NCBI RefSeq assembly: GCF_963677715.1 | Contig: NZ_OY782495.1 | Location: 682,001-746,000 of the forward strand | DNA length: 64,000 bases | Origin: an uncultured Bacteroides sp. | GTDB taxonomy: Bacteria; Bacteroidota; Bacteroidia; Bacteroidales; Bacteroidaceae | Direction: 5' to 3' | Shown here: one piece after another, positions 1-9,795 of the stretch | Numbering within the stretch: the stretch's first letter is position 1 | How the letters are laid out: each line of letters starts with the position of its first letter | Made by a program: the position numbers and the translations under genes | Notes under the pieces: generated by a model | What the model was told of the DNA's origin: nothing | Databases searched by the model: none | What the model saw: only the letters and a program-made list of their open reading frames with translations

Positions 1-1065
1 AACCAACAGCCACGGATTATTCGTCAAAATAGCCAAAGTGCTGAATAGAGTAGCCATAATAACAGTCACCGTTAGTTGCACGCGCGGCGGAACTTTACTT
101 AAAGAACTGGCAACCAACCGGCCTATTAACATTCCTCCCCAATAAAGCGTAGCCATAAGGGCCGGAATGGAGAAATTTAGACCAAACAACGTCAACGAAT
201 CGAAGCCGAAGAAATGAAAAGCATTCCCTGTATTCTGGAGCTCGATTGCATACAAATTTATATTATTACCTATTGAAACTTCTACACCGACATAAAAGAA
301 AATAGTGATGACTCCCAGCGTCAGGTGCCGGAATGACCACACGCTCTTCTCAAGTAATTCGCCTTCTTCGGCCTTGGTACCCTGAATATCGGGCAAAGAA
401 AGTTTAAACAAAATACCTACTACCACTGCCAGAATAGCCATAAGTGCCAGAAACGGCATCATCAGTTGTTCTACCCTGACATCCTCCATAGCCAATCCGC
501 CAAACACGATTCCCGTGACAAAAAAAGGTGCCATGGTGGTACCAATAGAGTTGGATGCACCACCAATGCTTAAACGCTGAATAGACTGTGTGCCCTTTAC
601 CGAGCATGCCACCAAATAAGGGTTAATCACCACTTGCAAGATAGTAGCGGATGCTCCTACCACAAACGAACCCAACAGAAAAATAAAATAGCCCACTGGA
701 ACTGTAGCCGAGAAAAGATGAACCACAGAAAAAGGAAACTGCACCGTGTACCATGAAGAAAAGAAAAACAAACCCAGCCCGAATATCATTACAAACAAGG
801 CACGGATCAATGTTATCTTATATCCAAACTTGGTTACCCAGTCGGAACCGACCTTGCCCGTGAGCGGATAAGCCAAAAACCAGGAGAAAGTGATAAGTGT
901 AACAAACGTATTCTTTAAATCGCCCACCCCGCTAAGAAAAGCAGAGCGTAAGGGTGCCTGAAACTGACCGTTGGCCGTAGTTAAAAAACCAACGACAAAG
1001 AAAAGAAAGACCAACGTGATAAAAGGACCTATGTAACTTACCGGTTTGCTATTTTGTGCTTCCAT
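1..1065 (-). CDS. FHS-family sugar:H+ symporter (MFS), 3' part cut by window edge
   Basis: Inner-membrane sugar permease of the major facilitator superfamily, most like the FucP/NagP-type (FHS) carriers of Bacteroidetes. I translated the minus strand from ATG 1065-1063 (MEAQNSKPVSYIGPFITLVF); about 355 residues are visible, with at least eight hydrophobic segments, and the frame is still open at base 1, so the C-terminus is missing. A typical family member has roughly 400-500 residues. The segment GVEVSIGNNINLYAIE resembles the membrane loop conserved in this family. It lies 14 bp after the NagB gene on the same strand, as the last gene of the ROK-kinase/NagB operon, so it probably imports the monosaccharide that those two enzymes process. 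The exact sugar cannot be read from the sequence. Confidence 0.8.
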   Translation of the reverse strand, partial: MEAQNSKPVSYIGPFITLVFLFFVVGFLTTANGQFQAPLRSAFLSGVGDLKNTFVTLITFSWFLAYPLTGKVGSDWVTKFGYKITLIRALFVMIFGLGLFFFSSWYTVQFPFSVVHLFSATVPVGYFIFLLGSFVVGASATILQVVINPYLVACSVKGTQSIQRLSIGGASNSIGTTMAPFFVTGIVFGGLAMEDVRVEQLMMPFLALMAILAVVVGILFKLSLPDIQGTKAEEGELLEKSVWSFRHLTLGVITIFFYVGVEVSIGNNINLYAIELQNTGNAFHFFGFDSLTLFGLNFSIPALMATLYWGGMLIGRLVASSLSKVPPRVQLTVTVIMATLFSTLAILTNNPWLLV

Positions 1066-1079
1066 AATGTTTTTCATTA

Positions 1080-1817
1080 TTATAAGGTTAAATACTTTGC
1101 TGCATCGGCATCAAGCAAAAACTCGCAGTCAGGATGAAGTTGCAAAACAGAAGCGGGAACGTCTGTAGTTACAGGGCCTTGAAGCATCTTCTTCACCATT
1201 TCGGCTTTGTGTTCGCCCTTGGCTACGAGAATTATCTTTCGGGTGTGCATAATTGTTTTAATACCTAAAGTAAGTCCGCCCAACTCATGCTCGGGAGAGA
1301 CGTTGGTTTCACGTCTTACTCTGGCTTCAAAATCCGGATCCATAGGAGATACCCACGTTTCACTCTCAAACGGAGTGCCGGGTTGATTAATACCTATATG
1401 CCCGTTAAAGCCCAGTCCCAATATTTGCAAATCGGCTCCGCCCTTTTTCTCCAGTTCATTCTGAAACCATCGGCTTTCTCTGGCAAAATCATCGGAAATA
1501 GTGGGAGGCATAATGAAATTCTCTTCCTTAATGCCTAGCGGACCGGCTATCTGGTCTTTAATCATTGTGTAGCAACAGCCCTTATATGATCTGGGCAAAT
1601 TAGTTAGTTCGTCTACATTAAATAAGGTAATGTCCGATACATCAAACGGATGCAATTGATAGATTTCACTCACTATGGCATGCATGTTTTTGGTGGTTTG
1701 GCCCGTAGAGAGTCCAATAACAGCGCGGCGGTTGGCCAGCATCTCACCAATAATTCTCCAGGCAGCTATACGGTCAAATTCTGCCTCGTCACGAGCAATC
1801 GTAATCTTCATTTTCAT
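1080..1817 (-). CDS. nagB: Glucosamine-6-phosphate deaminase (NagB family) with altered catalytic triad
   Basis: Cytoplasmic enzyme expected to convert glucosamine-6-phosphate to fructose-6-phosphate plus ammonia. At 245 residues it is near the short (Bacillus-like) NagB length. The proton-acceptor Asp is present (D69 in LFNVDEL). The signature GLGFNGHIGINQPGTPF carries N138, H140 and Q145 where E. coli NagB has Asp141, His143 and Glu148. Asn at the first position is known in Gram-positive NagB; Gln at the last is unusual and may change the amino sugar used or the activity. It starts 11 bp after the ROK kinase and precedes the permease, so all three are probably co-transcribed. A related amino-sugar-phosphate isomerase/deaminase is the main alternative. 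MKMK offers two possible starts, 1817 or 1811. Confidence 0.78.
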   Translation of the reverse strand: MKMKITIARDEAEFDRIAAWRIIGEMLANRRAVIGLSTGQTTKNMHAIVSEIYQLHPFDVSDITLFNVDELTNLPRSYKGCCYTMIKDQIAGPLGIKEENFIMPPTISDDFARESRWFQNELEKKGGADLQILGLGFNGHIGINQPGTPFESETWVSPMDPDFEARVRRETNVSPEHELGGLTLGIKTIMHTRKIILVAKGEHKAEMVKKMLQGPVTTDVPASVLQLHPDCEFLLDADAAKYLTL

Positions 1818-1828
1818 GGTATTTTTAT

Positions 1829-2770
1829 TTATTTATTCATTGCTACGGCGGCAGCTCCTATCAGTCCGATAAAGTCAGGGTCGAGTTTAGTAAGTACTAC
1901 GCCGTTGGTTACAAATCTCATTGTATGTTGATTCAATTTTTCTATTATCTTTTGATACAAAAACCCGCTAGAGACGATGCCACCGCCCAGCACCACCGTA
2001 TCCGGATCTGTTACTCTGACAAGGTTCATTATTAAGTTCGAAATAGCCCATGCGGCATTCTCTACCAAACAGGTGCAAAGTTCATCTCCCTCCCGGCTCA
2101 AACGGTACACCTCCCTCACATCCACACGCTCATCAGCAGGAATGAAAAGAGAAGTATGATGCATGTCTTTTAAGAATCGGGCACTCTTGTCAAATCCTAT
2201 GCCGGAGGCAATTAGCTCCACACAATCTTCTCTGCCGCACACACACTGAAGTCCAAGCTTAATACCAACATTGGTATGTCCCACTTCACCGGCATTACAG
2301 TGACCTCCTCTGACCAGAGCTCCACCGGTAACGATGCCTGCGGCTATCCCCGTACCTATATTTATATAAATAAAATCTTTTGTTCTTTGTCCGTAGCCCC
2401 ACAACCGTTCGGCGCGCGTAGCCGCTTTCACATCATTGTCCGCATAGCAAGGCATATCGTACGCTATTGAGAGCTCTTTAGCCAGTTGTAATGGCGTTGT
2501 TCTGTCTATGTCTATCTGATGCCACACACCTGTGGCATTGTTAACTCTTCCTATCAGCCCCACTCCCATTGCAACGGGGCGCTCATTTGTAGCCCAGCCG
2601 ACAACCGAGAGATAATTGTCTACCGATTCCCGAATAATATCCAGAGCAGACTCCTGATTAATGTATCCGGTTTGATAACGTTTATAGTTTAAAACGTCAC
2701 CTTGTTCATTCACTTCACCTACAAGTAATTTGGTTCCTCCGAGGTCTAGTGATAAGTAAGTTCTATTCAT
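1829..2770 (-). CDS. ROK-family sugar kinase
   Basis: ATP-dependent cytoplasmic kinase of the ROK family (glucokinase, N-acetylglucosamine or N-acetylmannosamine kinase). It has 313 residues, the normal length. Visible motifs: the N-terminal phosphate-binding LDLGGTKLLVGEV (about residues 8-20), the catalytic ADNDVKAA, and the ROK zinc motif, in which EVGHTNVG is followed nine residues later by CVCGREDCVE (His-x9-Cys-x-Cys-x4-Cys). Placed between SusD and NagB, it most likely phosphorylates the hexosamine or hexose released by the locus at C6. The neighbouring NagB favours glucosamine or GlcNAc, but specificity within ROK cannot be read from sequence alone. Confidence 0.85.
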   Translation of the reverse strand: MNRTYLSLDLGGTKLLVGEVNEQGDVLNYKRYQTGYINQESALDIIRESVDNYLSVVGWATNERPVAMGVGLIGRVNNATGVWHQIDIDRTTPLQLAKELSIAYDMPCYADNDVKAATRAERLWGYGQRTKDFIYINIGTGIAAGIVTGGALVRGGHCNAGEVGHTNVGIKLGLQCVCGREDCVELIASGIGFDKSARFLKDMHHTSLFIPADERVDVREVYRLSREGDELCTCLVENAAWAISNLIMNLVRVTDPDTVVLGGGIVSSGFLYQKIIEKLNQHTMRFVTNGVVLTKLDPDFIGLIGAAAVAMNK

Positions 2771-2843
2771 GTGTCATTATATGTTTAATTTTTACAAGGG
2801 CACAAATCAAAATGATTCATGCCCCTGAATTACATCAGCCAAA

Positions 2844-4385
2844 TTATTTCCAGCCCGGATTTTGATCAAGCGCACCGTTCGATGCATCAATCTCTTTTTG
2901 TGCTATAGGGAAATATCTGAACTTTTCTGTCCATCCTTTCGAACCCAATATTTCGGTTCCTTTGTCAAAACGCATAATATCAAACCAACGTTGCATTTCG
3001 TCCATAAATTCATAACCTCTCTCCTTAAAGAGTATATCAAGAATTTCAGCTTTACTCTTAGTTGTCAAATCAATGCGATGATTGGTGTTCTGGAACGCAC
3101 GATCTCTGATCTGATCAAACCAGCCCTGACCCTCTGAGTCTACACTTCCAGTTGAACGTGCCTGTAATTCCGTAGCCAAAAGCAACACATCGGCATATCT
3201 GTAAAATCTGAAATTCACCGCATAATTATCCAGAGGATCCAAATCGCTGGTACTTTCCTTTCTGGCATGATATTTATAATGACCCAGCCATTCAAAGTTT
3301 TCTTGCTGATCACTGATTATAAAGGTATCGCCTTTAGCTAATACTCCATCAGCAACTAATTTCTGAACTTTCTTTGCTTCTTCTCTATAATCAATAACAG
3401 TTCCTTCGCGACGAGTATCGCCGGATGCAAACATATTGTAGATAGTGCTGGGCATCGTATTTTGTCCATATCCGGCCGACAAACCGCCTTCACTGGCAGA
3501 TCTGGGATCATTTATATCGCGCCCGCTTAATGACTGAACTAAACGACTTCCTTCGCCTGTGTTGTCGCCGGCAAATTCGAGTTCATAAATGGATTCGGAG
3601 CAAAACTCTCCACTCTTCTTCCATATATCCAAATAATTAGGCATTAATGAATAACGGCCGCTGTTTATAATCTCTTTCATATCGGCCAGCGCCTCTGCAT
3701 AGCGACTTTCATCTCTATCAAACAGAATAAGTTTTGTTTTTAAAACTCTTGCCGCATCTTTACTCACTCTGCCTTCCTGCGTATCTGCTTTATCCGGTAA
3801 ATTGTTAATGATCTCATCACTCAAGTCACTAAGCATAAAATCATAGATTTCTTCTCTGGTGCCTTTTTTTACCGTATATATTTCAGAAACTTTAAGAGGT
3901 TCCTCTATCAGAGGAAATTGTTCATATCCCATAAAAAGATATGCATAAAACAAAGCACGGTAAAAACGAGTTTCGGCTGTAATCGAATTTACAAATTTCT
4001 CATCCAAAGTACTTGAACTTAATTTTGAAAGAAGAATGTTGCAACTCGTTACTCCGTTATACAAACCATAATCCCATTCGTTCCACCAGGCAGGCGAGGT
4101 AGAGGGATCAAAAGTAAAAGTATCATATTTAGTTTTATAAACACCTTCGCCCAAACCTCCACCGGTTTCCGATTCGTCCGACATTAAAGATGCATAACTA
4201 AATACTTCCATAAGTCTCTCTTGTATGTCGTTTATAACGGCATACTCACCCATCATCACTTCATTTTCCGTTTTATAGAACTCTTCTTCAGAAACCTGTG
4301 TCCTCGGATTCGTTTCCAGGAAATCATCACATCCTACTAAACATGCCATAACCGACACGATAGATAATATAATTATTTTTTTCAT
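2844..4385 (-). CDS. SusD/RagB-family glycan-binding lipoprotein
   Basis: Surface lipoprotein that caps the SusC channel and binds the target oligosaccharide. It has 513 residues. The N-terminus MKKIIILSIVSVMACLVGC is a lipoprotein signal with lipobox LVGC, followed by the acidic, Ser-rich DDFLETNPRTQVSEEEF stretch typical of SusD. The C-terminal RYFPIAQKEIDASN...DQNPGW motif matches the usual SusD end. It follows its SusC partner by about 20 bp, so the two are cotranscribed and form a complex. Ligand specificity cannot be predicted from the sequence; the linked kinase and NagB suggest an amino-sugar glycan. Confidence 0.95.
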   Translation of the reverse strand: MKKIIILSIVSVMACLVGCDDFLETNPRTQVSEEEFYKTENEVMMGEYAVINDIQERLMEVFSYASLMSDESETGGGLGEGVYKTKYDTFTFDPSTSPAWWNEWDYGLYNGVTSCNILLSKLSSSTLDEKFVNSITAETRFYRALFYAYLFMGYEQFPLIEEPLKVSEIYTVKKGTREEIYDFMLSDLSDEIINNLPDKADTQEGRVSKDAARVLKTKLILFDRDESRYAEALADMKEIINSGRYSLMPNYLDIWKKSGEFCSESIYELEFAGDNTGEGSRLVQSLSGRDINDPRSASEGGLSAGYGQNTMPSTIYNMFASGDTRREGTVIDYREEAKKVQKLVADGVLAKGDTFIISDQQENFEWLGHYKYHARKESTSDLDPLDNYAVNFRFYRYADVLLLATELQARSTGSVDSEGQGWFDQIRDRAFQNTNHRIDLTTKSKAEILDILFKERGYEFMDEMQRWFDIMRFDKGTEILGSKGWTEKFRYFPIAQKEIDASNGALDQNPGWK

Positions 4386-4405
4386 CTTATTACTTCTTAA
4401 TCAGG

Positions 4406-7400
4406 TTAAAAAACAATATTTGCACCAAAGGTAAATGTCCGTGCCTGAGGATATGTACCACCGTCAAAACCATTACGGGTACCTACTTCCGGGTCTAATC
4501 CCGAATAGTTGGTGACAGTAAATAAATTCTCGGCTTGAACAAACAAACGTAATTTGCTAACAGACATTTTCCTTATATAATTCTGTGGCAACTGATAACC
4601 CAATTGCAAAACTTTCATTCTTAAATAAGATCCGTCTTCAACAAACAAATCAGAGACCCATGTCGTATTATTGTGCGGATCACCCTCGTCTATTCTCGGA
4701 AGTTTATTGGATGTTCCCTCACCATGCCAACGACCTAACCAACTCTTTTCCCAGTTTGCATAAGTAATATTGGCTCTACGATAGAATTTATAAATCTGGT
4801 TGCCCTGAGCTCCCTGGAAGAAAGCATTCAAATCAAAATTCCTCCAACTGGCATTCAAAGAGAAACCAAAAGTCCAATCGGGATTGGAATCACCGATCAT
4901 TTTTCTATCATCTCCTGAGATTGTACCATTTCCATCAAGATCTTTGTATCTTACATCACCCGGTACTGCGTTCGGCTGAATTTTATTACCATTCTTGTCA
5001 ACGTACGAGTCAATCTCATTCTGATTCTGGAAAATGCCATCGGTTACATATCCATAAAAGAAGCCATACGGTTTGCCCGATTCCATCCAAGTAACTGTTC
5101 CTCCCAATCCGCCGCCCAGTATATCCAATCCCGTGCGACCGGAACCCAAGTTGGTAACTTCATTCTTTACATAAGCCGCATTTGCGCCTACGTTAAGGCC
5201 TACTTCGCCTATCTTAAGTTTATAAGATGTTTCAAATTCAAAACCCTTATTGCTAACAGTTCCTACATTGTTTTTCATACTTGCATAGCCTGTATACTCA
5301 GGAAGAGAAACATCCATCAACATATCCTTCGTCTTTTTATTGAAATAGTCGGCAGATAAAGTCAATGAACTATTCAACAAACGCAAATCAAGTCCTAAAT
5401 CTGTCTGTTCCGAAGTCTCCCATTTTAAATCACTGTTCACATAACCCGAAGGTTTGGCACCAGTATACACTTTGCCATTGACCACAGCATTATACCCCAT
5501 AGACATCATGCTTGTATAGCCAAATGCACCGATCGATTCATTACCGTTTTGTCCCCAGCTGGCACGTAGTTTCATAAAGTCTAACCATTCAGGACGATTC
5601 TTCATGAAATCCTCACCTGTTAAAACCCAGCCTAAAGAAACAGAAGGGAATATTGCATATTTGTGACTTGCTCCAAAATTAGAGGAACCATCGCGTCTCA
5701 CAACTGCCTCGAACAAGTATTTCTCCGCATAGTTATAGTTTACACGTCCAAAAACAGAAGCCAATTTGTGATCGTTAGCGCCTCCGTTAACCCGTTCGTT
5801 ACTTCTATCGCCGGTTGCAATATCAATATATGCTTTCTCCGGATCAACAATTAGCAAATCATAATCCGTTCCCGATAAGTCAGAATACGAATAAGATGAA
5901 AGTGTCGTTCCTAGTAACAATCCTAAATGATGCTCTCCGAATGTTTTGTCATAAGATAAAAGATTCTCCCATTGCCAGGAATACGCTTCACTTTTGGCAT
6001 CATTCACATACGAAGTCGAATTTTTTGTTGTTGTATTCAAATCGTATACCGGAGTTACATTCTTCGTCGAATTAAATCCCCATTCCATACCTGCGGTTGT
6101 TTTATATTTCAAGCCCGGAAGTATAGAAACATCCAAATTAAAATTACCATTGAATATTTGCGAAATATTTCTTTGGTTATGATTAACCTGAAGATCAGCC
6201 AACGGATTGGATATCTCTCTCAAGTCTATTATATTGTAAACTCTGCCATCGGGTGAAGTTACATAATTAGGATATAAAGAGGCATATTGAGCAATCTTAT
6301 CGGGATTATCCTGATAAACGCTTTCGGTAGGAGGAAGCATATTCATTGAAGCTATTATTCCGCTCGATTCGCTATTATCGATCGTATTACCAATTCTCTC
6401 GGATCGCGAATAGCTAACAATAGAACCGAAAATCATTTTATTTAAAAATTTTCTGTCCTTTGCATCAACCAACGTATTTGAATAATTGAATCGCCCGTTA
6501 TATCTTTCATAATCCGAATGTCCTTTAGCCAAAATACCACGTTGTTTGATATAACCAAATGAAGCATAATGAGTACTGTGTTCACTTCCTCCGGCTAAAG
6601 ATAATTTATGTGTAATGACAGGGGCATTGCTATAAGTCAGCTCTTTTTGCCAATCTGTATCAACAGAAGATTCGGTGGGAAAATAATCCGGCTTGCCCGA
6701 ATTAGCAGCCATCTCATTCATTATCATCTGATACTCCTGGCTGTTCATCAAATCTAACTTTTTAGCAGGGTTCTGAACACCGTATGTAAACTCATAGTTC
6801 AGCGTTGTTTTTTGCATGGCAGTTCCTTTTTTAGTTGTTACAAGTACAACACCATTGGCACCACGCGCACCGTAAATAGCAGCCGAAGCCGCATCTTTCA
6901 ATACCTCTATAGATTCAATATCCGAAGGATTAAGATAATTAATTCCGTTAGATGACGGCATACCATCGACAATATACAATGGTTCAGAGTCGTTTACCGT
7001 TCCTGTTCCACGAATGCGTATCTTCGAATCCATACCCGGCTGGCCCGACTGTGAGGTTATTTGCACACCTGCAACTTTACCTTTCAGCACATCTTGTACG
7101 TTGGTGGGAGTACCCTTACCCAGCTCATCGGCCGATACCTGGCTCATGGCTGCTGTTACGACACTCTTTTTCTGCACACCATAGCCCACAACCACAACTT
7201 CTTCGAGAGTCTTTGTGTCTTCCTTTAAAACAACAATTATGTTTTGTCTTCCATTGAGGGAAATTTCCTGAGTAGAATATCCGATATAGGAAACTACCAA
7301 AACGGCATTAGGAGAAGCTTCAAGGCTGAATTTTCCGTCAAGGTCTGTGATAGTCCCCGACTTAGCGTTCTTGACCGTAATATTAGCACCAATGATTGCG

Positions 7401-7828
7401 TCTCCATTTGAATCTTTAATAAGACCCGTAACCCGTTTATCTTGTTGCGCTGAAGCTATTGCTTTGTCAGCTTTACTCATCAGCATAATATTTTTACCTT
7501 CCATAGCATAATAAACGCCGGTACCGTCGAATACGCGATTAAGCACTTCGGCTACCGTTCTGTTATTTGCATCCACATTAACCTTTCTGTTAAGGTTAAC
7601 TTCATCAACATTGAAGACAAATAAATAATCTGTCTGTTTTTCTATCTCACTAATTATATTTCTGGCTGAAACATTCTTGGCCGAGATGGAGACTTTCATC
7701 ACCTGAGAATTTACCTCGGTTGCAAAAATCCCTCCGGCAAAGAGGAAAAGAGATAAAATCGCGATTCTCATAATACGGAATAAATGTTTAATTTGTACAA
7801 TAGATTCCTGATACAAAATATTTTTCAT
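4406..7828 (-). CDS. SusC/RagA TonB-dependent transporter with STN signalling domain
   Basis: Outer-membrane beta-barrel importer, 1140 residues. Order of domains: long n-region plus signal peptide (about 1-40), an STN (secretin/TonB short N-terminal) domain around 45-115 (VSISAKNVSARNIISEIE onward), a carboxypeptidase-regulatory-like beta-sandwich at about 133-220, a TonB-box-like LEEVVVVGYGVQKK, the plug with LYIVDGMPS and ESIEVLKDAASAAIYGARG, then the barrel ending in an aromatic-rich strand (FTFGANIVF). An STN domain marks a transducing receptor that signals to an anti-sigma factor, which fits the FecR and ECF sigma genes immediately upstream on the same strand. The last residue is Phe, as expected for insertion by the BAM machinery. 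Confidence 0.95.
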   Translation of the reverse strand: MKNILYQESIVQIKHLFRIMRIAILSLFLFAGGIFATEVNSQVMKVSISAKNVSARNIISEIEKQTDYLFVFNVDEVNLNRKVNVDANNRTVAEVLNRVFDGTGVYYAMEGKNIMLMSKADKAIASAQQDKRVTGLIKDSNGDAIIGANITVKNAKSGTITDLDGKFSLEASPNAVLVVSYIGYSTQEISLNGRQNIIVVLKEDTKTLEEVVVVGYGVQKKSVVTAAMSQVSADELGKGTPTNVQDVLKGKVAGVQITSQSGQPGMDSKIRIRGTGTVNDSEPLYIVDGMPSSNGINYLNPSDIESIEVLKDAASAAIYGARGANGVVLVTTKKGTAMQKTTLNYEFTYGVQNPAKKLDLMNSQEYQMIMNEMAANSGKPDYFPTESSVDTDWQKELTYSNAPVITHKLSLAGGSEHSTHYASFGYIKQRGILAKGHSDYERYNGRFNYSNTLVDAKDRKFLNKMIFGSIVSYSRSERIGNTIDNSESSGIIASMNMLPPTESVYQDNPDKIAQYASLYPNYVTSPDGRVYNIIDLREISNPLADLQVNHNQRNISQIFNGNFNLDVSILPGLKYKTTAGMEWGFNSTKNVTPVYDLNTTTKNSTSYVNDAKSEAYSWQWENLLSYDKTFGEHHLGLLLGTTLSSYSYSDLSGTDYDLLIVDPEKAYIDIATGDRSNERVNGGANDHKLASVFGRVNYNYAEKYLFEAVVRRDGSSNFGASHKYAIFPSVSLGWVLTGEDFMKNRPEWLDFMKLRASWGQNGNESIGAFGYTSMMSMGYNAVVNGKVYTGAKPSGYVNSDLKWETSEQTDLGLDLRLLNSSLTLSADYFNKKTKDMLMDVSLPEYTGYASMKNNVGTVSNKGFEFETSYKLKIGEVGLNVGANAAYVKNEVTNLGSGRTGLDILGGGLGGTVTWMESGKPYGFFYGYVTDGIFQNQNEIDSYVDKNGNKIQPNAVPGDVRYKDLDGNGTISGDDRKMIGDSNPDWTFGFSLNASWRNFDLNAFFQGAQGNQIYKFYRRANITYANWEKSWLGRWHGEGTSNKLPRIDEGDPHNNTTWVSDLFVEDGSYLRMKVLQLGYQLPQNYIRKMSVSKLRLFVQAENLFTVTNYSGLDPEVGTRNGFDGGTYPQARTFTFGANIVF

Positions 7829-7981
7829 ATCTTTGTAGAGTTAATTTTTGAGTTAGTACTTTAGAATTTAAGGCGAAAGTCGATAGTATTGACTCCCCCG
7901 GCCGGTAGATGTTGACGCATTTACCGGTTTTTAGTTACTATTAGGTTTTCATTTGTGTATCATAGGCTTCGTTTTAAAAGG

Positions 7982-8926
7982 TTAATTAATAAAGATTATA
8001 TTCTTATCGTCGTCTTTCTTATAAGTAAATTTATTGTTCAACTGCAACACTTTAAGAACGTGTTCAACACCATCTTGTGTGCGGAACTTACCTGTATATC
8101 TATTCTTCAGTATCTTTGAGTTATTAATAATAATCTTAACATCAAAGCATAATTCAAGTTGTTTCATCATATCTTCGACCGAGGCATCCTGGAAACTGAT
8201 GATTCCTTCCCTCCATAAAAAATGATCAAATTCAGCAAGCACGGTTTTCTTCAGCTTTCCGTCTACTAAAGAAGCTTTAGTGTTGGGCTCAAGCATCATT
8301 CGGCATGAGGTTCCGGGCACATATACTTCAACAGATCCATTCAGCAAAGCCGTTTCAAACTGAGGAGACGAACTATAGGCTATTACATTAAACTCCGTGC
8401 CAAATACTCTCACATTATACTTATCAGTCTCCACTATAAAAGGTTTTGACTTATCCTTAGCAACTATAAAGTAGCCCTCGCCATCGAGCTTCACATTACG
8501 TGTTTTCGACGAAAAATTAGAAGGAAACGAAAAGGTTGTTTGAGCATTCAACCACACTTTTGTTCCATCAGCCAATAGCAATTCCGCACGCTGCCCTGCA
8601 GGAACCCGAATGGTTTGCATCACTTGCGAAAGCTTATCTTGTTTCGTTCTCACCCAATAGGACGCTCCGGCAATAACAATTGCAAAAATGGCTGCAATCT
8701 TGAGCATCTCCTTAAAATAAGAAATGCGTTTGCCCTCTTTGCCACCGCTCGTTTCGCACGCAGCCGGTTGTTCATCCGTGTGCCACAGAGTTATATCATG
8801 CAATTTTCTGAGGGCCATGTACTCTCGCATGTTTCTCTCGTCTTCATTTAGCCACTCAATAACCAGCTTTTTTTCGGCCATAGTAGCTTCACCTGCGATG
8901 TATCGCTGTAACAGTTTTGTTTCCAT
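7982..8926 (-). CDS. FecR-family anti-sigma factor
   Basis: Inner-membrane anti-sigma factor that holds the adjacent ECF sigma factor and receives the signal from the STN domain of the neighbouring SusC. The N-terminal cytoplasmic segment (METKLLQRYIAGEATMAEKK) is typical, a single membrane helix follows (MLKIAAIFAIVIAGASYWV), then the periplasmic FecR domain with the VPAGQRAELLLADGTKVWLN motif, and a C-terminal STN-like part. The open frame continues upstream to a GTG at 8971, but I prefer ATG 8926 because AGGTAAAAAG precedes it and the FecR N-terminus aligns there. The product is then 314 residues. It sits 98 bp after the sigma gene and 154 bp before SusC. Confidence 0.92.
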   Translation of the reverse strand: METKLLQRYIAGEATMAEKKLVIEWLNEDERNMREYMALRKLHDITLWHTDEQPAACETSGGKEGKRISYFKEMLKIAAIFAIVIAGASYWVRTKQDKLSQVMQTIRVPAGQRAELLLADGTKVWLNAQTTFSFPSNFSSKTRNVKLDGEGYFIVAKDKSKPFIVETDKYNVRVFGTEFNVIAYSSSPQFETALLNGSVEVYVPGTSCRMMLEPNTKASLVDGKLKKTVLAEFDHFLWREGIISFQDASVEDMMKQLELCFDVKIIINNSKILKNRYTGKFRTQDGVEHVLKVLQLNNKFTYKKDDDKNIIFIN

Positions 8927-9024
8927 CTTTTTACCTAATTGTAATCGGAGAGAAATAATGCTATATCTCACCGGTTAATTTATAAACGATTCAACATGAT
9001 GAATCCCTAATGATAATTATGAAT

Positions 9025-9612
9025 TTAGTGAAAATAAAAAAAGAAGTAGAATAAAGGAAGATAATCCTTCAGGGTGACACGCAATTCTTTGAGTGCTTTA
9101 GAAATGTGATAATCTATCCCTTTAACGGATATGCCCATGATTTCGGCTATTTCTTTATTTGATTTATCCTCAAACCGACTCATTTCGAAGATACGCCTGG
9201 TTTGTTCGGAAAGCGAATGCAGCGTTTCTTGTACTATGCGAGTTACTTCATCCGAAAATATTTCATCGGGGTCGCAAGCCTCCAGGTTAGAAATTCTCAT
9301 ATCCAATTCCTGATGATACCAATCAGTAAGGTTATCAAACACATTTCGTTTTATTTCATCATGCTTCAAATGATCAAGGGATTTATTTTTTAGAATAGTA
9401 AGCAATAGAGGCTGCACATAAGCAATTTCTTCCTCCTTCATACGTTCCCATAATTTAATCAGCGAATCCGAAGCTATATCTTCGGCAGCAAGGTCGTCGT
9501 GCACATAGGATTTTGCAAACAAAAAAGCTTTCCTATAATACGAGGTATAAATGTCATTAAATGAAATTGTGGTTGTTTGAACGTCCATTATAATAGCTTT
9601 AGATTGTTCCAT
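9025..9612 (-). CDS. ECF sigma-70 factor (FecI-like)
   Basis: Extracytoplasmic-function sigma factor expected to switch on the SusC/SusD operon when released by the FecR protein. It has 195 residues. Region 2 spans about residues 18-85 (FNDIYTSYYRKAFLFAKSYV, DLAAEDIASDSLIKLW), and region 4 spans about 130-180 (LSEQTRRIFEMSRFEDKSNKEIAEIMGISVKGIDYHISKAL, a helix-turn-helix). The tail ends in aromatic residues (LPLFYFFFYFH), which is common for Bacteroidetes FecI-like factors. ATG 9612 is used; an in-frame ATG at codon 9 is an alternative. It is divergent from the GH9 gene. Confidence 0.93.
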   Translation of the reverse strand: MEQSKAIIMDVQTTTISFNDIYTSYYRKAFLFAKSYVHDDLAAEDIASDSLIKLWERMKEEEIAYVQPLLLTILKNKSLDHLKHDEIKRNVFDNLTDWYHQELDMRISNLEACDPDEIFSDEVTRIVQETLHSLSEQTRRIFEMSRFEDKSNKEIAEIMGISVKGIDYHISKALKELRVTLKDYLPLFYFFFYFH

Positions 9613-9631
9613 ATCAAAGGCGACGACGTTG

Positions 9632-9666
9632 CAAACTTATATATAATCTTTGAATTATAGCGCAAA
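9632..9666 (-). promoter_or_regulatory. Bacteroides-type promoter of the ECF sigma gene
   Basis: On the minus strand TTTG (9666-9663) is followed after 23 bp by TAAGTTTG (9639-9632), a full match to the TAnnTTTG -7 element. It ends 20 bp before the sigma-factor ATG. Spacing is at the long end of the accepted range. Confidence 0.5.
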
Positions 9667-9795
9667 TAGTATAAAAAATGCAAGGATTACATTCACAGAT
9701 ACAATATGTTAAGTGCATTGCAAGAAAAAAAGTGTTGTACCTTTAGGGAAGTTCTAAGATGAATCGTTTCATAACAAAGCACTTAATATAGAAAG

